Assembly: GCF_001417735.1 (NCBI RefSeq)
Contig: NZ_BBUZ01000022.1
Coordinates: 744,001-808,000, forward strand
Reading direction: 5' to 3'
Source of the DNA: Streptomyces sp. NBRC 110028
Lineage (GTDB): Bacteria > Actinomycetota > Actinomycetes > Streptomycetales > Streptomycetaceae
DNA length: 64,000 bases
This document shows positions 45,506 to 54,677 of this stretch, one piece after another. The notes under the pieces are model-generated. The model searched no databases. It was not told the DNA's origin and worked only from the letters and a program-made list of their open reading frames with translations. How positions within the stretch are numbered: the first letter of the stretch is position 1; every line of letters starts with the position of its first letter. The translations under genes and the position numbers were made by a program.

Positions 45506-46573
45506 ATGAGGTTCATTTCGCGGTCCGGCGCCATGACCGTCGCGGTCGGTGCGGGACTCTCCCTCGCGGTCCTGCCGACCGGGTCGGCCAGTGCCGCCGA
45601 GGGGACTCGCGTGCGGTGCAACGACATTTCCGGCCTGGTGGATGCGATCAACCAGGCCAACGCCAACGGCGGTCGCATCACGCTTGCGTCCCGCTGCACC
45701 TACACCCTGACCACGCCGGACAACCCGGACGATGGGCTTCCCGAGATCACCGGGGATGTCACCATCTCCGGCAACGGCTCCACCATCCGACGCGACCCGG
45801 ACGCCACGGGCAGCTTCCGCATCTTCCACGTGGTGTCCGGTGGCACGCTCACCCTGAAGTCCCTCACGGTCAGCGGCGGCGTCAGCAGGGACTCTGGCGG
45901 CGGAGCCCTCAACGAGCAGGGCACGCTGAACCTGAAGAACACCGTCTTCAAGGACAATTTCGCGGTGACCGGTGGTGGCGTCTCCAACAACGGCGGACAG
46001 CTCCACCTCGACCGCACCACCGTCGAACGCAACACCGCGGCCAGCTTCGGCGGCGGAGTCCTCAACACCGGTAACGGCACAACCACCGGCAACGGCACAA
46101 TGACGATGAAGGGCGGGGCCCTGATCAAGAACCGGGCCGTCACCAGCAATGGTGGCGGTCTGGAGAACCAACTGGGCACCGCGACCCTGGAGTCCGTATC
46201 GATCAGGGGCAACACCGCCATCGAGGGTGGTGGCATCCGCAACGTGAACACCTCCACCCTGAACCTGAAGTCGACCACCCTCAAGGACAACATCGCCGTG
46301 AGAGGCGCGGGCCTCTCGAACCTCGGCCCCAACGCCACCGCCACACTGGTCGACAGCCTGATCACACGTAACACGGCGATCACCGCCGGCGGCGGCATCG
46401 ACAACCAGTCGGGCGGTCAGGTGACGCTCACCAACACCAAGGTCGTCAACAACACCCCGGACAACTGCGCCCCCGAAGGCAGCGTCCCCGGATGCACCAA
46501 CCCCACCGGGGCCCTTGACCCGCCCCCCACGCAAGGTCTCCAGTCCGACGACGACGTCGAAGACCCCGAGTGA
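45506..46573 (+). CDS. Exported right-handed beta-helix repeat protein
   Basis: A 355-residue secreted protein. The signal peptide is MTVAVGAGLSLAVLPTGSAS; a mature part has repeated GGGV/I-N and LNLKNT.F/LTLKSLTV turns (GGALNEQGTLNLKNT, GGGVSNNGGQLHLDRTT, GGGIRNVNTSTLNLKSTT), i.e. parallel beta-helix coils, with an acidic C-terminus. The ATG at 45506 follows GAGGAAGG. It lies next to the arsenic cluster but its link to arsenic is unproven. Confidence 0.82.
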   Translation: MRFISRSGAMTVAVGAGLSLAVLPTGSASAAEGTRVRCNDISGLVDAINQANANGGRITLASRCTYTLTTPDNPDDGLPEITGDVTISGNGSTIRRDPDATGSFRIFHVVSGGTLTLKSLTVSGGVSRDSGGGALNEQGTLNLKNTVFKDNFAVTGGGVSNNGGQLHLDRTTVERNTAASFGGGVLNTGNGTTTGNGTMTMKGGALIKNRAVTSNGGGLENQLGTATLESVSIRGNTAIEGGGIRNVNTSTLNLKSTTLKDNIAVRGAGLSNLGPNATATLVDSLITRNTAITAGGGIDNQSGGQVTLTNTKVVNNTPDNCAPEGSVPGCTNPTGALDPPPTQGLQSDDDVEDPE

Positions 46574-46616
46574 GCCGCCTGATCCGAACCGCGGCCATGA
46601 GCTGCTGACCACAGCG

Positions 46617-46661
46617 GCGCGGAAGGGCGGGGCCCACTCACCGGGTCCCGCCCTTCCGCGC
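46617..46661. terminator. Terminator after the beta-helix gene
   Basis: GCGCGGAAGGGCGGGGCCC, loop ACTCACC, GGGTCCCGCCCTTCCGCGC; a 19-bp stem with one G-T pair. Confidence 0.85.
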
Positions 46662-46730
46662 CCGTGATGCGTACGCTCGCCGACCGCGCGCTGTGCGAGT
46701 TGGTTCACCAGGCTTGACGTCGGTGGGGTC

Positions 46731-47465
46731 TCAGGGCTGTGGGGCGAGCCTGAGCAGCAGCTCGGTCAGCTCCACCGGCATCGTGATCATGCAGTCGTGG
46801 CCGGTCGGCAGTTCCCACACCTGGGCCGGGGTGCCGTTGGGCTGTACCGGGGGGACCGGGCGCCGGGCGTAGCCCTCCGGCTCGCCGACGACGCAGTGGA
46901 TGTGCGTCCGGGGGATCGCGCGCGCGGCCGGGTTGTCCAGGCGGACCGGTTGCTGGAGGCAGCGCACCGGCTGATCCGACAGCAGGGTACGCAGCCACGC
47001 CACGTCCGCCGGGTCGGTGACCCCGAACAGGCCCGCGGGCGGCGGCAGCTCGGGGAGCGGCGGGACTCGCCAGCCGCTGTCGGACGCGACGGCGAGGTCG
47101 ATCAGGCCCTGGGTGACGGGCATGATGTCGGCCGCGCTCTCGCCGTCCTCCGGGACCATCGCGTCGAGGTAGACCAAGCGCGCGATCCGGTCCGGGATCC
47201 GGTTGGCCACCGAGGAGATGACGAGCCCGGCGTAGCTGTGGCCGACGAGTATCACCTCGGTGAGGTCTTCCTCGGCGATCAGGCTGACGATGTCGTCGAC
47301 ATGTGTGTCGAGCCCTACCTCGGGGCCGAGCAGATGCGCCTTGTCGCCGTAGCCCGTCAGCGACGGCGTGAGCACCCGGTGGCCGGCCGACGTCAGCAGC
47401 GGAACCACCCGCTCCCAGCATCGGCCGCTGTGCCAGGCACCGTGGATCAGTAGATACAAGGACAT
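46731..47465 (-). CDS. Alpha/beta hydrolase
   Basis: A 244-residue hydrolase. LLIHGAWHSGRCWERVVPLL holds the oxyanion region, GHSYAG (near 95) the nucleophile Ser, DAMVPEDGES the acid region and GHDCM near the C-terminus the catalytic His. Substrate unknown. It is divergent from the XRE regulator, so they may form a pair. Confidence 0.88.
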   Translation of the reverse strand: MSLYLLIHGAWHSGRCWERVVPLLTSAGHRVLTPSLTGYGDKAHLLGPEVGLDTHVDDIVSLIAEEDLTEVILVGHSYAGLVISSVANRIPDRIARLVYLDAMVPEDGESAADIMPVTQGLIDLAVASDSGWRVPPLPELPPPAGLFGVTDPADVAWLRTLLSDQPVRCLQQPVRLDNPAARAIPRTHIHCVVGEPEGYARRPVPPVQPNGTPAQVWELPTGHDCMITMPVELTELLLRLAPQP

Positions 47466-47598
47466 GGGCTGCTCCTCGCCGTGGATGTCCGGGTCGCTGA
47501 TCAGGCTGGTGCCCGGGCTCCGGGTGGGCCAGGGTCCCCGCGGTCCTGGGGGTGACAGGGCCAGGCACGCGGGCGAGAAGGCACATTAGGGTCGGGGG

Positions 47599-48489
47599 AT
47601 GACCGGCGAACCGAATCCGCTGGGCGATTACGTGCGCGCCCGCCGCGAGCTCGTCACCCCTGAACAGGCCGGTATCCCCGCCCTCGGGCGGCGGCGCGTG
47701 CCGGGGCTGCGCCGGGAAGAGGTCGCGATGCTCGCGGGCATCAGCGCCGACTACTACCTGCGCCTGGAGCAGGGCCGCGACCGCAACCCCTCGGTGCAGG
47801 TCCTGGAGTCCCTCGCCCGGGTGCTGCGGCTCGACGACGACGCCACGGCGCATCTGTTGCGGCTGGGCGCGGCCAAAGCCCGGCGGCGTCGGGCCCGGCC
47901 CCCGGCGGAGGCCGTCCCTCCGGGCGTCGGCAAGCTCGTCGCCACGCTCCCGCTGCCCGCGTACGTCGAGGGCCGCTGCTTCGACGTCCTCGCCGCCAAC
48001 GCGCTGGCGACGGCGCTGTCGCCGCGCCTCGTGGCGGGGGCCAACCGGCTGCGGGACCTGTTCCTCGACCCCGCCGAGCAGGCCCTCTATCCGGACTGGG
48101 AGAACGCCACCACGGGACTGGTCGCCGGTTTCCGCGAGTCCGTCGGCACCGCCACGGACGACCCCCGGTTCATCGAGCTGGTCGGCGAACTCTCCCTCGC
48201 CAGCACCCGCTTCCGCCGCCTCTGGGCCCGCCATGACGTGCACGTATGCGAAGGCGTACCCATGCGCATCGACCACCCTCAGGTCGGCCGGCTGCTGCTC
48301 AATCGAGAGCGGCTGGGCATCGGCGGCGCGGATGGCCAGACGCTCGTCGTCCACCACCCGGATCCCGGCACCGACAGCGCCGGGAAGCTGGCGCTCCTGG
48401 CCTCCGCCATCCAGCAATTGGGTACCGGCCGGTTGACGGCGGACGTATGGTGGAGCGGAAACGCATCAACGCCCCGCCTCGAACGTTGA
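47599..48489 (+). CDS. XRE regulator with MmyB-like C-terminal domain
   Basis: A 296-residue regulator. The HTH is RVPGLRREEVAMLAGISADY and YLRLEQGRDRNPS (about 30-65). The C-terminal ligand-binding domain (about 100-290) has DVLAANALATALSPRL and RLLWARH-like residues of the MmyB family, which in relatives may bind fatty acids. It is divergent from the hydrolase. Confidence 0.87.
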   Translation: MTGEPNPLGDYVRARRELVTPEQAGIPALGRRRVPGLRREEVAMLAGISADYYLRLEQGRDRNPSVQVLESLARVLRLDDDATAHLLRLGAAKARRRRARPPAEAVPPGVGKLVATLPLPAYVEGRCFDVLAANALATALSPRLVAGANRLRDLFLDPAEQALYPDWENATTGLVAGFRESVGTATDDPRFIELVGELSLASTRFRRLWARHDVHVCEGVPMRIDHPQVGRLLLNRERLGIGGADGQTLVVHHPDPGTDSAGKLALLASAIQQLGTGRLTADVWWSGNASTPRLER

Positions 48490-48528
48490 GTTGGGCGGGC
48501 CGAGCGGGGGAAGAAAGGTGCGTGCCCG

Positions 48529-48723
48529 ATGACGGTCGGGCTCCTCTCCACGATCGTTGCCGTCTTCTACGGGGCCACGATCTCGATTCTCGCTCTTACC
48601 GCGACCTTCGCGCGGCGCCGCTCGCTGCGGCGCGAAGCGCGCAGCACCCTTGCCGTCCTGGTGCCGGGGAGGGCGGTGGAATCGCGGCACGTGGACGGCG
48701 CGGCGGTGGGCCCGGGCAGCTGA
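48529..48723 (+). CDS. Small membrane protein (64 aa)
   Basis: ATG at 48529 with an AAGAAAGG ribosome site. One membrane helix near the N-terminus (LLSTIVAVFYGATISILALT), then a basic tail. Unknown function. Composition is normal for the genome, so a real gene is likely though short. Confidence 0.5.
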   Translation: MTVGLLSTIVAVFYGATISILALTATFARRRSLRREARSTLAVLVPGRAVESRHVDGAAVGPGS

Positions 48724-48769
48724 GGGGCTACGGAGAAGCCGGAGTCAGTCGTGGTGGGCGCCGTCGAGG

Positions 48770-48895
48770 ATGTTCTCGCGGCCTCAGGCGCCGAGGGGGC
48801 CAGCGCCTCGTTGAGCGAGGTGCCGAACGCGGTCAGCGAGTACGCGACGCGCGGCGGCACCTCGTCGTAGACCTCAAGAAGATCACCGTGCTCGG
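48770..48895 (-). pseudogene. HxlR-type regulator relic (C-terminal end)
   Basis: On the minus strand a frame reads DLLEVYDEVPPRVAYSLTAF and GTSLNEALAPSAPE, the wing and C-terminal helix of HxlR regulators (VPPRV.Y.LT..G.SL). The HTH part is missing, and its 5' side is now an oxidoreductase fragment. Confidence 0.6.
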
Positions 48896-49083
48896 CCTCG
48901 GCGCGATGGGCGCCGCGCTCGCTCGGGCGTGGCTGGGCGCGGGGTACGAGGCTGCGCACCGCCGAGGAGCAGGGCGTGAGCCCGGAACTGCTGAGCCCGT
49001 TCATGGCGCTGATGGAACGCCGTCTCGCCGCGGGACACGGCGACGAGGGGACGACCGGGGTGATCGACCTGCTGCTTCGCTGA
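48864..49083 (+). pseudogene. Imine-reductase-like / 6PGDH-type oxidoreductase relic
   Basis: The frame encodes the NAD(P)-binding start ITVLGLGAMGAALARAWLGA, then after GYEA jumps to the C-terminal tail, EEQGVSPELLSPFMALMERR and LLAAGHGDEGTTGV-like residues ending in LLLR and TGA. About 200 middle residues of the family are missing. Confidence 0.6.
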
Positions 49084-49095
49084 GACGGACGCGGG

Positions 49096-50325
49096 TCAGG
49101 CCGCGCGGCCGAAGGAGCGGAGCCTGGTGAAGGAGGACTCCAGCCCGCGCTTCAGCAGCCGCGCCGCCGGGCGTTCCACGAAGCGGTGCACCAGCCAGCT
49201 CAGGGCCAGGAAGCCGGAGATGACGAGGGCGAGGAGCAGGCGGGGGTCCATGGTGTCGTGCAGGCGGTTGAGCAGGGACACGCCGGCGACGTAGTGCATC
49301 AGGTAGAGCGGGTAGGTCAGGCAGCCCGCGGTGACCAGCCACCTCCAGCGGATGCGGTCGGTGAAGCCGAGCGCGACGGCCACCATGATGAGCAGGAAGA
49401 CGGTGAAGATCAGGACGGCGCCGCGCCAGCTGGAGACGTCCTCGTACGCGACCCGCATCGCCAGTTCGCGCTGGCCCATCAGCCACGCCATGGCGAGGAT
49501 GCCCCAGAGCAGCAGGTCCTGGCCGAAGCGGTGCATGAGGTAGAGGGCGAGGCCCGCGATGAAGTACCAGGCGCCGCCGGGGTCGGCCGCCAGGACCAGC
49601 AGCGGGAACGTGGACACGGGGGCGAGCATCGCGGCCGCGCCCCATACGCAGCAGAAGACGACGACCCTGCGGTAGGTCAGGCCCATGGCGACCACGACCA
49701 TGAAGAGCAGGTAGAAGCGCAGCTCCGACCAGAGGGTCCAGTAGACGAGGTCGACGTCGGGCACGTCGGAACCCGACTGCAGCATGGTGAGGTTGAGCAG
49801 GATGTCCCGCCCCGGCGGCCGGTCCCATACGCCCGGCAGGACGATCATGGAGACCGTGGTGAAGGCCACGCCGACCCAGTACGCCGGGTAGAGGCGGATC
49901 ACGCGGGAGACGAAGAAGTCCTTCGGCGTGCGGCCCCAGCACGACATGCAGATGACGAAGCCGCTGATCACGAAGAAGATCTCCACGCCGATCCAGCCGA
50001 AGGACGCGAAGTGGAACAGGGTGGGCATGATCTCGGACGCGGGGCGCCCCCAGATCGCGTTGCCCGGCTGGTTGGCCCGGTTGGTGCCCGCGTAGTGGTG
50101 CAGGGCCACCATGAGCGCGGCGACCAGGCGGATGCCGTCGACGACGTACAGCCGGGGCCGCCCGACGGTGGCCACCTTTCGCGTCGGGGCCGTCCCTGGC
50201 GGGGCCGGACGCGGTGGGGCCGTCCGCGGCGGGGAGTCGCCGCCGGTGCGCCCGGCCACGGCGGCCCCACCGCGTCCGGGCGAGTCGACGGCCGGGGAAA
50301 GCGGCTGCTGAAACCTGACCTGCAT
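49096..50325 (-). CDS. Acyltransferase 3 family membrane protein
   Basis: About 409 residues. After a soluble Pro/Arg-rich N-terminus come about 10 membrane helices. Family residues are VDGIRLVAALMVALHHYAG, FVISGFVICMSCWGRTPKDF, RVIRLYPAYWVGV and the C-terminal YPLYLMHYVAG plus RFVERPAA. It likely acylates a sugar or lipid in the envelope. The start is uncertain: an ATG at 50325 or at 50427, the latter reading through a repeat array. Confidence 0.87.
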   Translation of the reverse strand: MQVRFQQPLSPAVDSPGRGGAAVAGRTGGDSPPRTAPPRPAPPGTAPTRKVATVGRPRLYVVDGIRLVAALMVALHHYAGTNRANQPGNAIWGRPASEIMPTLFHFASFGWIGVEIFFVISGFVICMSCWGRTPKDFFVSRVIRLYPAYWVGVAFTTVSMIVLPGVWDRPPGRDILLNLTMLQSGSDVPDVDLVYWTLWSELRFYLLFMVVVAMGLTYRRVVVFCCVWGAAAMLAPVSTFPLLVLAADPGGAWYFIAGLALYLMHRFGQDLLLWGILAMAWLMGQRELAMRVAYEDVSSWRGAVLIFTVFLLIMVAVALGFTDRIRWRWLVTAGCLTYPLYLMHYVAGVSLLNRLHDTMDPRLLLALVISGFLALSWLVHRFVERPAARLLKRGLESSFTRLRSFGRAA

Positions 50326-50345
50326 CAGACCTGCGTCATCCTCAC

Positions 50346-50402
50346 GAGGGGGAACCGAACAAGGGGGAACCGAACAAGGGGGAACCGAACAAGGGGGAAC
50401 CG
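50346..50402. repeat. 15-bp tandem repeat near the acyltransferase start
   Basis: Four copies of AAGGGGGAACCGAAC (first one starts G, last one partial), at 50346, 50361, 50376 and 50391. If the upstream start is used it would encode PCSVP repeats. Confidence 0.88.
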
Positions 50403-50717
50403 ACGGAACCTCGGGCGCAACGGCCACGGGCGGTTCACGCTACGGCCGCCGAAGCCCGCCCAGCCCGGACAGACGGCGGCAATTCGGATAGCGCGGAGCC
50501 GTCGTTCCGGAAAGCCTCGTGGATGCGCCGCGCAGTGTTCTCCGACGCTTCATCCACCCAGCGGTTCGCGAGGCGGACAAAGGTCGTCCGGGGCGTTCAC
50601 TTTCCGCTGCCGGGGCGAGGCCAAACGATCAATAGAGGTCAGGGGCGTGTGGCGGATGGGACGCGGGCGTAGGCTCGCGACCGGCGATCGCTTGATGGTG
50701 TGTCAGGAGATTTGGTG

Positions 50718-51080
50718 ATGACCGAGCAGTCCTCCGCCCAGGACGGGCCCCTGATCCCGATGCCGGTCCTCACCCCGTCGGCACTGCGGGCGGCGGTCGC
50801 CCAGATCGCGCCCGGGGAGCTGACGGCCTTCGTCGAGCATCTGGACCGGGCCGTCGAGCAGGCCGCGCGCAACGGCACGATCTCTCCGCTGCGTACCTTC
50901 CTCCAGTGGTGGGGCGAGTTCGTCGCGATTCAGCGGTATCCGGCCCGGGCCGCACGGCTGCGGGAGCTGGAGGTCGTGGCGGAGGAGGCGACCAACCGGG
51001 AGGCGCTGGGGTCCGCGCTCGCCGAGATGCGGCAGATCATGGACGCGGCGCATCGGGAGACGCCGGCGGTAGGGCGATAG
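50718..51080 (+). CDS. DUF6247-like protein (120 aa)
   Basis: An ATG after CAGGAGA. The sequence LTPSALRAAVAQIAPGELTA, FVEHLDRAVEQAARNG and FLQWWGEFVAIQRYPARAAR resembles the actinomycete DUF6247 family, often found next to small toxin-like genes. No such gene adjoins here. Soluble, helical, unknown function. Confidence 0.7.
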   Translation: MTEQSSAQDGPLIPMPVLTPSALRAAVAQIAPGELTAFVEHLDRAVEQAARNGTISPLRTFLQWWGEFVAIQRYPARAARLRELEVVAEEATNREALGSALAEMRQIMDAAHRETPAVGR

Positions 51081-51281
51081 CCGCCTCGCGCATGGCCGAG
51101 GGGTGTCGGCCGTGGTGCGCGCCCACAGATCACGGCGGCAGGTAGGCCTTGGGGCGCGGGGAGTGTAGGGGCAAGCCGGGCGCGGTGTGGGTGCTTTTGT
51201 GCACTCCTGACGAACGCGGTTTTTTGCAGCAGGCAAAGTTTAGTGTTTCGCGTACTCCAGCACCCCCCACCAGGAGGCACG

Positions 51282-51971
51282 ATGACAACTCACGGGCGTG
51301 GCAGCCGCGCAGCATCGAACCGCAGCCGCATGACGGCCGGCGGTGTCGCCCTGGCGGCGGTGGTCGCGGGGGCGGGGATCTGGGTCTCCCAGGCGGATGA
51401 CGAGGGGAGCCAGTCGGTGACCGACAGCGGGATGCCGTCCGCGCACGGTGGGGCCGGGGCGGCCGCAGCGCCGGGGGCGGAGGCCGCGAACTCCGGGCCG
51501 CTGAGCGAGCTGGACAAGACGTTCCTGGTCAAGGTCCGGCAGGCCGGGCTGTGGGAGATCCCGGCCGGGCGGATGGCGCAGACCCAGGCGTCGAGCGAGG
51601 CGATCAAGCGGGCCGGGACGCATCTGCTCGACGGGCACAGCAAGCTCGACCAGCTGGTGCGGGAGGACGCGAAGGCGCTGTCGTCGTCCATACCGGACGA
51701 GGCCTCGGCCGAACAGCAGGCGTGGGTACGGCAGTTGAAGGCCGCCGACGGCGAGAAGTTCGACCAGCTCTTCGTGGATCTGCTGCGCGCCTCGCACGGG
51801 AAGATCTTCATCACCATCGGCGAGGTCCGCGCCGCCACCAAGAACCATCTGGTCCGGCGGCTGGCCCAGGTGACCAACGACACCGTGATGGACCACATGA
51901 CGGTGCTGGAGGACACCGGGCTGGTGACGGACGCGGTGCTGGACGACGTCGGGGCCAGCGTGCCGAAGTAG
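51282..51971 (+). CDS. DUF4142 exported protein
   Basis: A 229-residue protein with an uncleaved-type signal/anchor (MTAGGVALAAVVAGAGIW) and a helical four-helix domain with DKTFLVKVRQAGLWEIPAG, QASSEAIKRAGTHLLDGHSK and DQLFVDLLRASHGKIFITIG, the DUF4142/ferritin-like layout. The ATG at 51282 follows AGGAGG. Function unknown. Confidence 0.85.
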   Translation: MTTHGRGSRAASNRSRMTAGGVALAAVVAGAGIWVSQADDEGSQSVTDSGMPSAHGGAGAAAAPGAEAANSGPLSELDKTFLVKVRQAGLWEIPAGRMAQTQASSEAIKRAGTHLLDGHSKLDQLVREDAKALSSSIPDEASAEQQAWVRQLKAADGEKFDQLFVDLLRASHGKIFITIGEVRAATKNHLVRRLAQVTNDTVMDHMTVLEDTGLVTDAVLDDVGASVPK

Positions 51972-52103
51972 GGCGTCCGGTTCGCGCACGCGCGCCGGCT
52001 TCGCCGGGCCGCCCGCGAGACCCACGACGGTGGCGCCCGCGTGCTTCGCGTACGGGACCAGGGGCCGGCCGACGTCAGCCTTCGACTTCAACCTCGGTTC
52101 AGG

Positions 52104-52176
52104 TCAAGGGGTTCATGGGGCAAGGGGTTCATGGGGCAAGGGGTTCGTGGGTCAAGGGGTTCGTGGGGCAAGGGGG
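52104..52176. repeat. 17-bp tandem repeat
   Basis: Four to five copies of CAAGGGGTTCATGGGG or CAAGGGGTTCGTGGGT between convergent genes. Confidence 0.88.
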
Positions 52177-52184
52177 CCGGGGGT

Positions 52185-52682
52185 TCAGACGCGGGGGTAG
52201 CGTGCTTGGAGGTCCCAGATCGCCGGGTTGTCGCCCAGCCCCTCGTGCATGTCGACGAGGTCGGCGATCAGGTCCTGGAGGAAGTCGCGGGCCTCGCGGC
52301 GCAGCGCGGAGTGCTGGAAGGTCAGCGGCGCCTCTTCGAGCGGTACCCAGTCGGCGGTGATGTCCACCCAGCCGAAGCGGCGCTCGAAGAGCATGCGGTC
52401 GGCGGATTCGGTGAAGTCCAGCTCCTCGTGGATGCGGCGGGCGGACCGGCTGCCGCGCGGGTCGCGGTCCAGCCGTTCCACGATGTCGCACAGGGCCCAG
52501 GCGAAGTCGAGCACCGGAACCCATCCCCAGGCTGTGGACAGTTCGCGGTCGGCCACGGTGTCGGCGAGATAGACGTCGCCGCAGAACAGGTCGTGGCGCA
52601 GTGCGCGGGTGTCCGCGCTCCGGTAGTCCGTCTGCGGCGGGTCCGGGAAGCGGCGGGAAAGGGAGTAGCCCAGGTCGATCAC
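52185..52682 (-). CDS. Conserved protein of unknown function (165 aa)
   Basis: A GTG start at 52682. No membrane helix or signal. Clusters such as WGWVPVLDFAWALCDIVERL, ESADRMLFERRFGWVDITAD and ALRREARDFLQDLIADLVDM suggest a globular helical-beta protein of the kind seen among immunity proteins of polymorphic toxins, but no family can be named. The frame stays open upstream so the start is uncertain. Confidence 0.65.
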   Translation of the reverse strand: MIDLGYSLSRRFPDPPQTDYRSADTRALRHDLFCGDVYLADTVADRELSTAWGWVPVLDFAWALCDIVERLDRDPRGSRSARRIHEELDFTESADRMLFERRFGWVDITADWVPLEEAPLTFQHSALRREARDFLQDLIADLVDMHEGLGDNPAIWDLQARYPRV

Positions 52683-52796
52683 GGGGTCGATGGTGTCATG
52701 CGGGGGCCGGCCGATAAGGCGGCAGGGGCGCCCGGGCGGTGGGGCCGGGCGCCCTCGGCGTCGTCGCTTCGGCGGTGCCGCCTCGGCGTCGTCGCC

Positions 52797-53459
52797 TCAG
52801 TGGCCGCGCGCGATCCACTCCTCCAGGTGCGGTGCCTCGTCCGCGATCAGGGTCGGGTCGCCGTGCCCGGTGCGGACGACGGTCTGCGGCGGCAGGGCGA
52901 ACAGCCGCTCCCGGATGGACTCGATGATCGTGTCGAACGAGGAGTACGAGCGCCCGGTGGCGCCCGGACCGCCCTGGAAGAGGGTGTCCCCGGAGAACAC
53001 GGTGGTCAGGGCGGGGGCGTGCAGGCAGACCGCGCCGGGGGAGTGGCCGGGGGTGTGCAGGACGCGCAGCTGCGTACCGCCGACGGTGAGCACGTCGCCG
53101 TCGGCCAGCGGCTTGTCCGGGGCGCGGTCGGGGTGGCGCATCCGCCACAGCACCTCGTCGTCCGGGTGCAGCAGGATCGGGGCGCCGGTGCGGTCGGCGA
53201 CGTCCGGGGCCGCGTCGATGTGGTCGTCGTGGCCGTGCGTACAGATGACGCCGAGCAGCCGGCGGTCGCCGACGGCCTCGACGATCGCGTCCGCGTCGTG
53301 GGCGGCGTCGATGACGTACACCTCGTGGTCGTCGCCGATGAGCCAGACGTTGTTGTCGACGTCCCAGGTGCCGCCGTCCAGCGAGAAGGTGCCGGAGGTG
53401 ACCAGATGGTCGATGCGTACGGGCGGAGGGGTCATCGCGGTGTCACCACCAGGGATCAT
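52797..53459 (-). CDS. Metallo-beta-lactamase fold hydrolase (thiol-ester hydrolase type)
   Basis: A 220-residue MBL protein: ICTHGHDDHIDAAPDVAD (HXHXDH), TPGHSPGAVCL and FSGDTLFQGG (metal ligands), and RTGHGDPTLIADE. The ATG at 53459 overlaps the upstream dehydrogenase stop (ATGA). By coupling to the mycothiol-dependent formaldehyde dehydrogenase it probably hydrolyses the S-formylmycothiol product, finishing formaldehyde detoxification. That step is inferred from neighbours. Confidence 0.88.
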   Translation of the reverse strand: MIPGGDTAMTPPPVRIDHLVTSGTFSLDGGTWDVDNNVWLIGDDHEVYVIDAAHDADAIVEAVGDRRLLGVICTHGHDDHIDAAPDVADRTGAPILLHPDDEVLWRMRHPDRAPDKPLADGDVLTVGGTQLRVLHTPGHSPGAVCLHAPALTTVFSGDTLFQGGPGATGRSYSSFDTIIESIRERLFALPPQTVVRTGHGDPTLIADEAPHLEEWIARGH

Positions 53460-54544
53460 CAGAGCATCACCACCGAGCGCAGGACGTCGCCGCGGTGCAT
53501 CTTGTCGAACGCCGCCTCGATGTCGTCGAGCCCGATGGTCTCGCTGACGAAGGCGTCCAGGTCGAGCCGTCCCTGCTGGTAGAGGTCGATCAGCAGGGGG
53601 AAGTCGCGGGAGGGCAGACAGTCCCCGTACCAGGAGGACTTGAGGGCACCGCCGCGTCCGAAGACGTCGATCAGCGGCAGTTCGAGCTTCATCTCCGGGG
53701 TGGGCACGCCGACCAGGACGACGGTGCCGGCCAGGTCGCGGGCGTAGAACGCCTGCTGGTACGTCTCGGGGCGGCCGACGGCCTCGATCACCACGTCCGC
53801 GCCGTTGCCGTCGGTCAGCTCGCGGACGGCCTCGACGACGTCGGCGGTCTTGCCGTTGATGGTGTGGGTGGCGCCGAGGGAGCGGGCCTGCTCCAGCTTC
53901 CGGTCGTCCACGTCCACCGCGATGATCTTCGCGGCGCCGGCGAGCCGGGATCCGGCGATCGCGGCGCCGCCGACTCCGCCGCAGCCGATGACCGCGACCG
54001 CGTCGCCGCGCCCGACGTTGCCGGTGTTGATGGCGGCGCCGATGCCGGCCATCACTCCGCAGCCGAGCAGCCCGGCGGCGGCCGGGGAGGCGGCGGGGTC
54101 GACCTTGGTGCACTGGCCCGCCGCGACGAGCGTCTTCTCGGCGAACGCGCCGATGCCGAGGGCGGGGGTCAGGGCGGTGCCGTCGGTGAGCGTCATGGGC
54201 TGGGACGCGTTGTGGGTGGCGAAGCAGTACCAGGGGCGGCCGCGGCGGCAGGCCCGGCACTGGCCGCACACCGCGCGCCAGTTGAGGATGACGTAGTCGC
54301 CGGGGGCCACCTCGGTGACGCCGTCGCCGACGGACTCCACGACGCCCGCCGCCTCGTGCCCGAGGAGGAACGGGAAGTCGTCGTTGATGCCGCCTTCCCG
54401 GTAGTGCAGATCGGTGTGGCAGACGCCGCACGCCTGGACCTTCACCACCGCCTCGCCGGGGCCGGGGTCCGGCACCACGATCGTCTCGATGCGGACCCGC
54501 TCGCCTTTGCCGGGGGCCACCACGCCGCGTACGTGTTGAGTCAT
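53459..54544 (-). CDS. S-(hydroxymethyl)mycothiol dehydrogenase (MscR type)
   Basis: A 361-residue zinc alcohol dehydrogenase. The zinc ligands are [14 protein letters not shown] and [12 protein letters not shown]; the structural zinc site is [15 protein letters not shown]; the NAD site is [12 protein letters not shown]. It closely resembles actinomycete mycothiol-dependent formaldehyde (and S-nitrosomycothiol) dehydrogenases, as recalled. The substrate S-hydroxymethylmycothiol forms from formaldehyde and mycothiol. Confidence 0.9.
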   Translation of the reverse strand: MTQHVRGVVAPGKGERVRIETIVVPDPGPGEAVVKVQACGVCHTDLHYREGGINDDFPFLLGHEAAGVVESVGDGVTEVAPGDYVILNWRAVCGQCRACRRGRPWYCFATHNASQPMTLTDGTALTPALGIGAFAEKTLVAAGQCTKVDPAASPAAAGLLGCGVMAGIGAAINTGNVGRGDAVAVIGCGGVGGAAIAGSRLAGAAKIIAVDVDDRKLEQARSLGATHTINGKTADVVEAVRELTDGNGADVVIEAVGRPETYQQAFYARDLAGTVVLVGVPTPEMKLELPLIDVFGRGGALKSSWYGDCLPSRDFPLLIDLYQQGRLDLDAFVSETIGLDDIEAAFDKMHRGDVLRSVVML

Positions 54545-54600
54545 GGAAGCAGCGTAAGGGCCGATCAGCGGCTACGACAGGAACTCGGGGCGACCGCATC

Positions 54601-54629
54601 GGGCCGCACCGGCATCACCGGTGCGGCCC
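54601..54629. terminator. Terminator between M4 protease and dehydrogenase genes
   Basis: GGGCCGCACCGG, loop CATCA, CCGGTGCGGCCC: perfect 12-bp stem downstream of the protease stop. Confidence 0.85.
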
Positions 54630-54677
54630 GTTCCGCTTACCGCGGGCAGGTGGGTCGCCGCGGGGCGGGAGGCGGGG

